A DNA stretch of 42,341 nucleotides from Deltaproteobacteria bacterium (GTDB taxonomy: Bacteria > Desulfobacterota > BSN033 > UBA1163). Within the stretch, counting starts at the first letter, position 1. The number at the start of each line of letters is the position of its first letter. The translations under genes were made by a program, and so were the position numbers. Of this stretch, positions 31,451-38,345 are shown piece by piece. The stretch is from contig VGRY01000034.1 of the NCBI GenBank assembly GCA_016875195.1, positions 1 through 42,341 on the forward strand, written 5' to 3'. The notes below the pieces were generated by a model, which saw only the letters and a program-made list of their open reading frames with translations, ran no database searches and was not told where the DNA came from.

Positions 31451-32748
31451 GTCCATTTATTACGGGTATTCTCGGGATTGTCTTAACGCTGGTACTGCTC
31501 CTTTTAGGAGCTCCCATTGGTATTTCCATGGCCTTGGTTGGGTTTGTGGGATTTGCCTCGATCGTTAATATGAATGCGGCATTTAGTGTGATCTCCACCG
31601 TCCCTTACGAACTCATATCCAACTATGACTGGCTTGTCCTTCCCCTTTTTCTGCTGATGGGTACGGTCCTCTTTCATGCAGGACTCGGCTCAGCCCTGTT
31701 TAAAATGGCATACCGAATATTTGGCAGATTGCCAGGAGGTCTGGCGATTGCAGCCCTGGGATCCTGTGCGATTTTTGCCGCGGTCAGCGCATCGAGCATT
31801 GCGACCGCCGCAACCATCGGGACTCCGGCCATACCGGAAATGAGAAGGTATAAATATGATAGCGCTTTGGCCACGGGTTGTATTGCGGCCGGGGGTACGC
31901 TCGGTTTTTTAATACCACCCAGCACCATCCTGATCATCTATGGAATTCTTACGGAAACATCGATCGTGAAGCTGTTTGTCGCCGGCATTGTGCCCGGAAT
32001 CATACTTGCCCTCATGTTTATGTCCACGGTTTACATCCACGTACGCCTGAGACCATCCATGGCTCCAGCAGGCCAAAGCTCAACCTTGAAGGAAAAATTA
32101 GCCGCTACGGGTGAGTGCGCCGAAGTCCTGGTCTTGATCATTCTGGTCATGGGTGGGCTCATTATCGGCTGGTTCACACCGACAGAGGCTGGAGGTGTCG
32201 CCGCAGCAGGCGCCATTCTCCTGTCGCTGGTGAGAAGACGGCTAAACATGAAATCGTTGACGAACAGTATTGTGGATGCGGTTAAATCCACAGGCATGAT
32301 CTTTCTCTGCGCCATTGGCGCCTTCATCATGGTGCCTTTTATCGCTGTCAGCACCATTCCCATGGAATTAGCCAACTACATTATCTCCCTGGGAGTCAGT
32401 CCTACCATGGCGATCATTTTTATCGTTATCCTCTACTTCATCCTGGGTTGTTTCATCGATACCATGGCCATGGTGTTGCTTACCGTCCCCATCTTTTTCC
32501 CGTTGATCAAAATGCTGGGGTTTGATCCCATCTGGTTTGGAATACTGATTGCCTTGTTAGTTGAGATGGCAATGATCTCTCCTCCCATTGGCATGAATGT
32601 CTATGTGATTGCAGGAGTGGCTAAAGACGTGCCCATGGAGACCATCTTCAAGGGAATTCTGCCATTTGTTCTGACCATGTTTCTGTTCATCATTTTGATC
32701 ATTGCTTTTCCACAAATCGTGCTCTTTTTGCCTAAACTTATATCTTAA
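31447..32748 (+). CDS. dctM: TRAP transporter large permease, DctM family
   Basis: The 433-residue protein has about twelve membrane helices and the DctM blocks: LLLGAPIGISMALVGF, ASSIATAATIGTPAIPEM, TGCIAAGGTLGFLIPPSTIL, WFTPTEAGGVAAAGAI and LGCFIDTMAMVLLTVPIFFP. It forms the transport channel with DctQ and moves solute with sodium ions. Translation begins at TTG within a 4-bp overlap with dctQ, so the two are coupled. No terminator is clear after it; a ligase relic follows. Confidence 0.9.
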   Translation: MSPFITGILGIVLTLVLLLLGAPIGISMALVGFVGFASIVNMNAAFSVISTVPYELISNYDWLVLPLFLLMGTVLFHAGLGSALFKMAYRIFGRLPGGLAIAALGSCAIFAAVSASSIATAATIGTPAIPEMRRYKYDSALATGCIAAGGTLGFLIPPSTILIIYGILTETSIVKLFVAGIVPGIILALMFMSTVYIHVRLRPSMAPAGQSSTLKEKLAATGECAEVLVLIILVMGGLIIGWFTPTEAGGVAAAGAILLSLVRRRLNMKSLTNSIVDAVKSTGMIFLCAIGAFIMVPFIAVSTIPMELANYIISLGVSPTMAIIFIVILYFILGCFIDTMAMVLLTVPIFFPLIKMLGFDPIWFGILIALLVEMAMISPPIGMNVYVIAGVAKDVPMETIFKGILPFVLTMFLFIILIIAFPQIVLFLPKLIS

Positions 32749-32823
32749 ATTACTTAGCCCCCTGTTCAACGAAGGTAGACTCTCGATCGAGGTTCTCAAA
32801 GAGAAGAAGGGGGCGATAAAAGA

Positions 32824-32982
32824 CTGTTTTTCAGTGGTACAGCCGGCATGCCGTGTGAGATCATCCGTGAGTGAACATCACGATTACACTTGAAAATCTA
32901 TGAAAAATTACCCAGAGAAAGCACGGGCAAGACATTGAAACGGGAGTTGAGAAAGCAGGCGATCGATAAGCTCAAGAGATAA
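32824..32982 (+). pseudogene. Relic of an AMP-forming acyl-CoA ligase
   Basis: One frame reads LFFSGTAGMPCEIIRE (32824-32871), which aligns with the ligase segment YCFSAAASLPREIVK of the 27928 protein. It then hits a TGA. The same frame resumes at 32890 with LKIYEK followed by LPRESTGKTLKRELRKQ and ends at TAA (32980-32982), the canonical ligase C-terminus with the catalytic Lys. Roughly two hundred residues between the two segments are missing, and no start remains. It is a decayed third ligase between the TRAP and Liv modules and accounts for most of the 323-bp gap. Confidence 0.72.
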
Positions 32983-33001
32983 AGGATTCTGTAGTGTTTT
33001 A

Positions 33002-33029
33002 TTGACAAAAGGCTCTTTTTTTGTAATAG
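33002..33029 (+). promoter_or_regulatory. Promoter of the Liv-type ABC operon
   Basis: TTGACA (33002-33007), 16 bp, TAATAG (33024-33029) with TG just before it. A leader of about 35 nt with AAAGGAGG follows. Confidence 0.6.
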
Positions 33030-33071
33030 TTAGGTCGCTTTTTCCAATCCATTATAAAGGAGGATGGGGTT

Positions 33072-34352
33072 ATGAAAAGAGTGGGATTTTTGTGCTTTGT
33101 TCTATTGGCGTTCCTTATCTGTTTTCCAATTGGTTCTCAGGCCCAACTTAAAGCGGGCGACCCAGTCATCATCGGAGTTCCCACCTATTTGGGGTCGATT
33201 GAGGGGGGAGAGAGTTTAAAGGCGGTCCAGATGGCCGCGGATGAGATCAATGCCAAAGGCGGAATCACGATTAAAGGAGCCAAGCATTTGATCAAGATTG
33301 AGGCGAGTGAGATCAGGGATGGGGCGCCTGGGGTTCCAGTGCCAGAAGCACTTCTTGGGATCGAGAAGATCATTCTGGATAAAAAAGTTCATGCCATTGT
33401 AGTGGGTCCCTTCAGGTCAGAAGCCTTGCTCGCCACTATGGACCTTCTGGCCAAATATAAAGTTCCCATGCTCGGAACGATTGCGATGACACCAGTATCA
33501 GAGGCAAAGATTATAGAAAACCCTGAAAAATATAAATATGTTTTCAGGACCTGCCTGACCGCGAGATACTTTGTCAATCTTTTGACAGGGGTAATGACCC
33601 AGTTGAATAAGGAGTTCGGGTTTAAAAAGGCCTACTTAATGAATCAGGATGTCTTATGGGCGAGAGGGACAGTAGCTGGTTTAAAGACATGGTATGAAAA
33701 ATCGGGTTGGGAGGTCACAGGTGGGGACGAATATCCCACGGGGGCATCCGATTTCTCATCAGGGTTGATGAAAGCAAAGGCAAAAGAAGCCCAACTCCTC
33801 TTTACCTGTTTTGATATGTCACAGAGTGGTATTCTAGTCAAACAATATAAGAGTATGAAGGTCCCAGCCCTTATGGCAGGGTTCATCTCTCCAATGGCTG
33901 GTGAGGTGGGATGGAAAACCTTTGACGGTCAAATCGGAGGAGTGCTAAATGCCATTTTTGAATTAGGCAATATCCCATCCGATAAGCATCCACCAGCCAA
34001 AGCCTTTTATGATGCCTATAAGAAGAAGTATAAAGACCCTCTTCAGTCTGGGCATGGACCTGCTCCAGCCTATGAGTCTGTTTATGTATTAAAAGAAGCG
34101 ATCGAACGGGCTGGGACGATTGAGCCAGATGCATTGGTGGCTGCGATAAAACAGACGGACCGGCAGGGCGTTATGGGAAGGGTTAAATTCGATAAAGGCA
34201 ACCAGGTAGTCTATGGCACAGATCTAAGCAAGGAGGCTGTTGCTGTTATGTTCCAGTGGAGTGAGGCTGGAGAACGAAGGATCGTCTATCCTTCTGCTTT
34301 AGCAGAGAAGAAGATATGGGCTCCGGAGTGGGTGTTGAAACCAGGGAAATAA
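33072..34352 (+). CDS. Liv-type ABC transporter substrate-binding protein
   Basis: The 426-residue protein has a signal peptide (1-24, cleavage after GSQA) and the two-lobed periplasmic-binding fold of the branched-chain amino acid/amide family: PVIIGVPTYLGSIEGGES, VQMAADEINAKGGITI, HAIVVGPFRSEALLA and GHGPAPAYESVYVLKEAIERAG. Many relatives in anaerobes bind aromatic or other organic acids rather than amino acids. The downstream acyl-CoA ligase supports an acid ligand here. AAAGGAGG lies 10 nt before the ATG. A terminator separates it from the permease genes. Confidence 0.88.
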   Translation: MKRVGFLCFVLLAFLICFPIGSQAQLKAGDPVIIGVPTYLGSIEGGESLKAVQMAADEINAKGGITIKGAKHLIKIEASEIRDGAPGVPVPEALLGIEKIILDKKVHAIVVGPFRSEALLATMDLLAKYKVPMLGTIAMTPVSEAKIIENPEKYKYVFRTCLTARYFVNLLTGVMTQLNKEFGFKKAYLMNQDVLWARGTVAGLKTWYEKSGWEVTGGDEYPTGASDFSSGLMKAKAKEAQLLFTCFDMSQSGILVKQYKSMKVPALMAGFISPMAGEVGWKTFDGQIGGVLNAIFELGNIPSDKHPPAKAFYDAYKKKYKDPLQSGHGPAPAYESVYVLKEAIERAGTIEPDALVAAIKQTDRQGVMGRVKFDKGNQVVYGTDLSKEAVAVMFQWSEAGERRIVYPSALAEKKIWAPEWVLKPGK

Positions 34353-34400
34353 ACATCCTGTTATCCTACACCTGACTGATAAAAATGCATTGTCTTTTCT

Positions 34401-34436
34401 ATGGGAGGCCAAGATGGCCTCCCATATTTTATATTT
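34401..34436 (+). terminator. Terminator/attenuator between binding protein and LivH
   Basis: ATGGGAGGCC (34401-34410) and GGCCTCCCAT (34416-34425) form a perfect 10-bp stem with a 5-base loop, followed by an A/T-rich ATTTTATATTT tail. It should reduce permease expression relative to the binding protein. The apparent ATG at 34401 is part of this stem, so livH starts further downstream. Confidence 0.75.
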
Positions 34437-34451
34437 CATACAAATGGTATT

Positions 34452-35324
34452 ATGCTTCAAGGAACTCTGATTTATGGATTCGTCAATAGCGTGATTCTGG
34501 CCCTCCTGGCACTGGGTTTTAATCTCACTTTCGGAATCAGCGGTGTCGCCAATTTTGCTTATGGCGCTCTCTATATCCTTTCGGCATATACCGCTTGGAT
34601 GCTGTTGACGTGGTTAAAGTTTAACTATTTCCTTTCCATCGTTCTGGCTGTTCTTTTTACCTCTTTCGTTGGCGGGCTCATCTACCGGTTTATTCTTCTT
34701 CGCGTCAGGGGAATGCCAATTTCAGAGGTGATTGCCTCTTTTGGGATCGGTCTGGCCATTCTGGAATTCTTTCGTTTTTTGGGATTTGTCGGGTCTGAAT
34801 ATACCCTACCTGTCTTTATTGATGGCAGTGTCTCTCTGGGAGAAACTTATATCGATATCCAGCGTCTCCTGATCGTTGGTATTGGAGTGGTGCTGGTCTT
34901 CTTTCTCTGGCTTTTCACACATTACACCAAGACAGGTCTTGCTTTCAGGGGAATGGCCCAGGAGGAACGAACCGCACTCGTCCTCGGAATCAATTCGGAT
35001 AAGATGGCCACGTTCAGCTTAGCCTTCGGTTCCGGATTGGCTGGCGTGGCGGCTATAACGATTCTTCCCCTTGGGCAGGTGGCGATAGAGGGGGGGTACA
35101 GCGCCCTGCTCAATGCCCTTGCTGTTTGCATTGTGGGAGGCTTGGGGAGCACCGGGGGCGTTCTTGTTGCAAGTGTTCTGATAGGATTTGCCCAGACTTT
35201 TACAGCAACCTATATTGGCTCTCACTGGATGATGATCGTAAGCCTTGTTGCCATTCTTGTTATTCTTGTTGTCAAACCATCAGGGCTTTTCGGGAAGCAG
35301 AAAGAATTGGAGGAAAGAATTTAG
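34452..35324 (+). CDS. livH: Branched-chain-type ABC permease, LivH family
   Basis: The start at 34452 (MLQGTLIYGFVNSVIL) gives 290 residues, the normal LivH length, and avoids the terminator stem. About eight membrane helices are visible. LivH marks include GFNLTFGISGVANFAYGALY, GIGLAILEFFRF, GLAFRGMAQEERTALVLGIN and CIVGGLGSTGGVLVASVLIG. It pairs with LivM as the heterodimeric channel. No clear ribosome site precedes this ATG. A palindromic repeat lies between its end and livM. Confidence 0.88.
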   Translation: MLQGTLIYGFVNSVILALLALGFNLTFGISGVANFAYGALYILSAYTAWMLLTWLKFNYFLSIVLAVLFTSFVGGLIYRFILLRVRGMPISEVIASFGIGLAILEFFRFLGFVGSEYTLPVFIDGSVSLGETYIDIQRLLIVGIGVVLVFFLWLFTHYTKTGLAFRGMAQEERTALVLGINSDKMATFSLAFGSGLAGVAAITILPLGQVAIEGGYSALLNALAVCIVGGLGSTGGVLVASVLIGFAQTFTATYIGSHWMMIVSLVAILVILVVKPSGLFGKQKELEERI

Positions 35325-35335
35325 AGGTTTAAATT

Positions 35336-35466
35336 CGAATTTCGAAATCCGAAATTCGAAACAATTTGCAAATGACCAAAACTTTCAATGTTCGAAACAA
35401 AACAATTTAATTTGAATTTTGAACATTCGGATTTGTTTCGGATTTCGATATTCGGATTTCGAATTT
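35336..35466. repeat. AT-rich TTCGAA-type palindromic repeat, copy 1
   Basis: A cluster of GAAATCCGAA and TTCGGATTTC motifs forms imperfect inverted arms about 130 bp long. An inner stem AATGTTC/GAACATT lies at 35387-35427. Its right arm (35424-35466) matches 38259-38301 at 41 of 43 positions. It fills the livH-livM gap. Confidence 0.7.
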
Positions 35467-35521
35467 TTCAGTGACAGAAATCTTATTGATTCTGGCATTA
35501 ACAGGTTAGCAAAAGATTCAT

Positions 35522-36526
35522 ATGGAATATCGCAAAGAACGTATTGATCGGGGGATTAAGGCGAGGACAGAGGATATCTATGCCCTGTTCTCCTATCGGG
35601 AGATGCTCTATCTCCTGGTACCACGGGTCATCCCGATTCTGATCTTATTTCTATTAACACTTGTGGCCGGAGTCTATTGGAAGAAGGTATTGATCTCAAC
35701 CGCTGTCTTTGCTCTGCTTGCTTTAAGCTGGGATCTTTTGACTTCGGTCGGGATGGTCTCGTTAGGACAGGCCCTCTTTTTCGGGGTCGGGGCTTATATT
35801 ACCGGTATATTAAATCATTACTTTAAAATATCGCCTCTCTTCACCATTCCCATTGCCACTATCGGAGGTGGGGTGGTCTGCACGATTTTGCTCCTTCCTG
35901 TTCTGAGACTGCGTGGAATCTATTTTGCCATGGTCACGCTTGCCCTCCCTTTGATGTTGGTGAGGATCATTGAAGCTACAAAGATTTTTGGTGGCACCGA
36001 GGGATTAAGTGGCCTGAGTAGCCTTCCGAACATTCAATTTGAATTGTATCTGAGCCTTATAGCGGTCCTGGCTGTCCTCTTTTTCTTTCGAAGATTGATC
36101 AACACGGATTATGGTCTTGTTCTCAGAGGCATCCGTGACAATGACCGCTCTGTGATGAGGAGTGGAATCAATATCTACTGGTATAAAGCACAGGCTTTAT
36201 TTATAGCCAGTGCAGTCGGAGCTTTCGCTGGTGCATTGATGACACATGTCTATATGTTTGTGGGGATGCCTGTTTTTGAAATGGACTATTCGATTCTACC
36301 CATTGCCTCAGCCGTGGTAGGGGGGATGGGAACATTTGCAGGGCCCATGCTGGGCGCTTTTATCCTGGTTCCGCTTTCAGAGGCGCTTCGTGGCGTGGGC
36401 GGACTGAGAATCGTCATCTATGGTCTCTTCTTAGTCATCTTCACGGTTGCCCTACCTGAAGGCATCTTTCACTATTTCCAGAGAAAGTATCACCAGTTTG
36501 AACGATGGGTGAAGGTCGAGAAATGA
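35522..36526 (+). CDS. livM: Branched-chain-type ABC permease, LivM family
   Basis: The 334-residue protein has a charged N-terminal extension (about 1-30), then about ten membrane helices. LivM marks include LALSWDLLTSVGMVSLGQALFFGVGAY, LRLRGIYFAMVTLALPLM, GTEGLSGL, LRGIRDNDRSVMRSGINI and SAVVGGMGTFAGPMLGA. It forms the channel with LivH. No strong ribosome site is visible before this ATG. Its stop overlaps the livG start by 4 bp. Confidence 0.88.
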   Translation: MEYRKERIDRGIKARTEDIYALFSYREMLYLLVPRVIPILILFLLTLVAGVYWKKVLISTAVFALLALSWDLLTSVGMVSLGQALFFGVGAYITGILNHYFKISPLFTIPIATIGGGVVCTILLLPVLRLRGIYFAMVTLALPLMLVRIIEATKIFGGTEGLSGLSSLPNIQFELYLSLIAVLAVLFFFRRLINTDYGLVLRGIRDNDRSVMRSGINIYWYKAQALFIASAVGAFAGALMTHVYMFVGMPVFEMDYSILPIASAVVGGMGTFAGPMLGAFILVPLSEALRGVGGLRIVIYGLFLVIFTVALPEGIFHYFQRKYHQFERWVKVEK

Positions 36527-37302
36527 GCGTCGGTACGACTCGAAACCGGGAGGAAATTCCTTTTCTTAAGGTGACCAACCTGACCAAACAGTTCGGTGGG
36601 GTGAAAGCTGTTGACTCGGTAAGCTTTGATCTGAAAAAAGGCGAAATCCTGGGCGTCATCGGTCCCAACGGTTCCGGAAAGACGACCCTGGTCAACCTGA
36701 TCACCGGGTTTGTCAAACCGGATGCAGGCAAAGTCCTTTTCCAGGGGAAGGATATTACAGGAATGATGCCCCACAGGATTGCCGATCTTGGAATTGCAAG
36801 GGCCTTTCAGATGGTCAAGCCCTTTTATCAACTGCCTGCTTTTAAGAACATCATCATTCCGCTTTTTTCGCCCCGTGTGAAAAGGCTGGCAGGTGGAAAA
36901 TATGGAGATCGGGATGCCATTGCCATCGACCTTCTGGAAGAGGTTGGTTTTGAGCGGGACTCCTTTGTTCCCTTTAAAGTGGCCAGCGTGCTTCCCCATG
37001 GCTATCTGAAGAGAATGGAATTAGCCCTCTGTTTGGCTCTGCGGCCGGAACTGATCATCCTTGACGAGCTCTTCTCCGGCCTCAGCATGGCAGAAGTTGC
37101 GAGCATCCTTCCGATCATCGATAAACTGATGTCCGAAAATCTGACGATCATCATGATCGAGCATCGGCTCAGAGAGCTTTTCAGGATTTCGAACCGTGTC
37201 ATCGTCCTCAATTATGGCAAGAAGATTGCCGAAGGCGTTCCAAAAGAAGTGATGGAGAGCGACGAAGTCAAAAAAGCCTATTTAGGCTCAGAGACAGAGT
37301 AA
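36523..37302 (+). CDS. livG: Branched-chain-type ABC ATPase, LivG family (divergent signature motif)
   Basis: I chose the ATG at 36523, which overlaps the livM stop as ATGA and has GAAGG 7 nt upstream; an ATG six codons earlier is the alternative. The 259-residue ATPase has Walker A GPNGSGKTT (47-55), Q-loop RAFQMVKP, Walker B LIILDE (about 176-181) and the switch His in MIEHRLREL. The ABC signature, normally L-S/A-Y-G-Q-Q-R-R-L-E in LivG, reads LPHGYLKRMEL. LDEP is LDEL and the D-loop is FSGLS. It powers transport with LivF; whether this site hydrolyses ATP normally is uncertain. Confidence 0.85.
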   Translation: MSVGTTRNREEIPFLKVTNLTKQFGGVKAVDSVSFDLKKGEILGVIGPNGSGKTTLVNLITGFVKPDAGKVLFQGKDITGMMPHRIADLGIARAFQMVKPFYQLPAFKNIIIPLFSPRVKRLAGGKYGDRDAIAIDLLEEVGFERDSFVPFKVASVLPHGYLKRMELALCLALRPELIILDELFSGLSMAEVASILPIIDKLMSENLTIIMIEHRLRELFRISNRVIVLNYGKKIAEGVPKEVMESDEVKKAYLGSETE

Positions 37303-37350
37303 CCCCTCTATCTCCCTCTCCCTTTTTGGGGAGAGGGTGGGGGTGAGGGG
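37303..37350. repeat. GC-rich hairpin repeat between livG and livF
   Basis: CCCTCTCCC (37314-37322) and GGGAGAGGG (37329-37337) pair around TTTTTG. Outer CCCCTC (37303-37308) and GAGGGG (37345-37350) extend the structure. It resembles the CCCTCTCCC-type intergenic repeats found in many genomes. Confidence 0.65.
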
Positions 37351-37363
37351 AGTGGAATTCATC

Positions 37364-38110
37364 ATGTTAGAAGTCAAGAACCTTTTAGTCTTTTACGAGA
37401 ATGCTCTGGCGATCAACGACCTGAGTCTTAAGGTGGACAAGGGGCAGATGGTCGGGGTTATCGGGTCGAACAGCGCTGGCAAGACGACATTGATGAATAC
37501 GATTTCCGGCCTTATCATCGATATGAAGATTAAAGAAGAGAGGAGAGGCGGAGAGCGAATCACCGTGATGGGTGATGTCATCTTTAACGGAGAGACGATT
37601 ACACATATGGAGCCCTATGACCGGGCCCAGAAAGGGATCGCCCTCTGCAGGGAGCGGCATCCCATCTTTCCGGAAAGCGATGTCCTGGAGAATCTTAAAA
37701 TCGCTGGATATTTGGTCAGGAAATCTGAGTTGAAAGAACGAATCGATTTTGCGTTCAACCTTTTTCCTGCCCTTAAGGATCTAAAGAGCCGTCGAGCCGG
37801 TTTTTTAAGTGGCGGAGAACAACAGATGCTAGCCATTGGCATGGCCCTGATTATCAAGCCCGTCCTCCTGTTGCTGGACGAGCCTCTTCTAGGATTGAGC
37901 CCTGCCATTCAGTCGAAACTGGTTCAAGCTATAAAGAACATCCAGCAGGAGATAGGCATCACGACGGTCATCAGTGAGCAGTTCGCCCGGCCCATCCTTC
38001 CGCTGATCGACTATGGATATATTATTGAAAACGGAATGCTCACACTCACCGGTTCCGGAAAAGAACTGATGGACAATCCAGAAGTACGAGCAGCGTATTT
38101 TGGTGTTTAA
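37364..38110 (+). CDS. livF: Branched-chain-type ABC ATPase, LivF family
   Basis: The ATG at 37364 (MLEVKNLLVFYENALAIND) is preferred; upstream codons lie in a hairpin repeat. The 248-residue ATPase has Walker A GSNSAGKTT, signature LSGGEQQMLAIGMAL and Walker B LLLLDEPLLGLSP, all canonical for LivF. An insertion of about 15 residues after the first helix (MKIKEERRGGERITVMGD) is not usual in the family. It completes the ABC transporter. An acyl-CoA ligase follows after repeat-filled DNA. Confidence 0.88.
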   Translation: MLEVKNLLVFYENALAINDLSLKVDKGQMVGVIGSNSAGKTTLMNTISGLIIDMKIKEERRGGERITVMGDVIFNGETITHMEPYDRAQKGIALCRERHPIFPESDVLENLKIAGYLVRKSELKERIDFAFNLFPALKDLKSRRAGFLSGGEQQMLAIGMALIIKPVLLLLDEPLLGLSPAIQSKLVQAIKNIQQEIGITTVISEQFARPILPLIDYGYIIENGMLTLTGSGKELMDNPEVRAAYFGV

Positions 38111-38139
38111 AAAGAGAAAAAAATTATAAATCCGAAGCA

Positions 38140-38173
38140 CCTGCCTGCGCGAAGCCGCTTCGGCATAGGCAGG
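38140..38173. repeat. 34-bp palindromic repeat, copy 2
   Basis: Same unit as 25652-25685: CCTGCCTGCGCGAAGC, one variable base, GCTTCGGC and AGGCAGG. It abuts the TTCGAA-type repeat that follows. Confidence 0.75.
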
Positions 38174-38301
38174 CGAAATCCGAAACAAGCACGAATATTC
38201 AAAATTCAATGACCGAAACAGATATTTACTGCTAAATAAAACTTTTTAAAAATTTGGTCATTCGGATTTGTTTCGAAATTCGATATTCGGATTTCGAATT
38301 T
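38171..38301. repeat. AT-rich TTCGAA-type palindromic repeat, copy 2
   Basis: Imperfect arms with GAAATCCGAA (left) and TTCGGATTTC (right) enclose a CAATGACC/TTGGTCATT stem. The right 43 bp are almost identical to 35424-35466. It fills the gap before the second ligase. Confidence 0.7.
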
Positions 38302-38345
38302 ACGAAATGCGGATTTAAAAACCTTAAGAGAGTTTTTGGCGAAAA

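Noticed and set aside
32702..32893. 63-codon frame after dctM
   Set aside because: It begins inside dctM in another frame and runs through the ligase relic in the wrong frame; the relic explains the DNA better.
35336..38301. Repeats considered as a CRISPR array
   Set aside because: Only two distant copies, palindromic and AT-rich, with genes rather than spacers between them and no cas genes.
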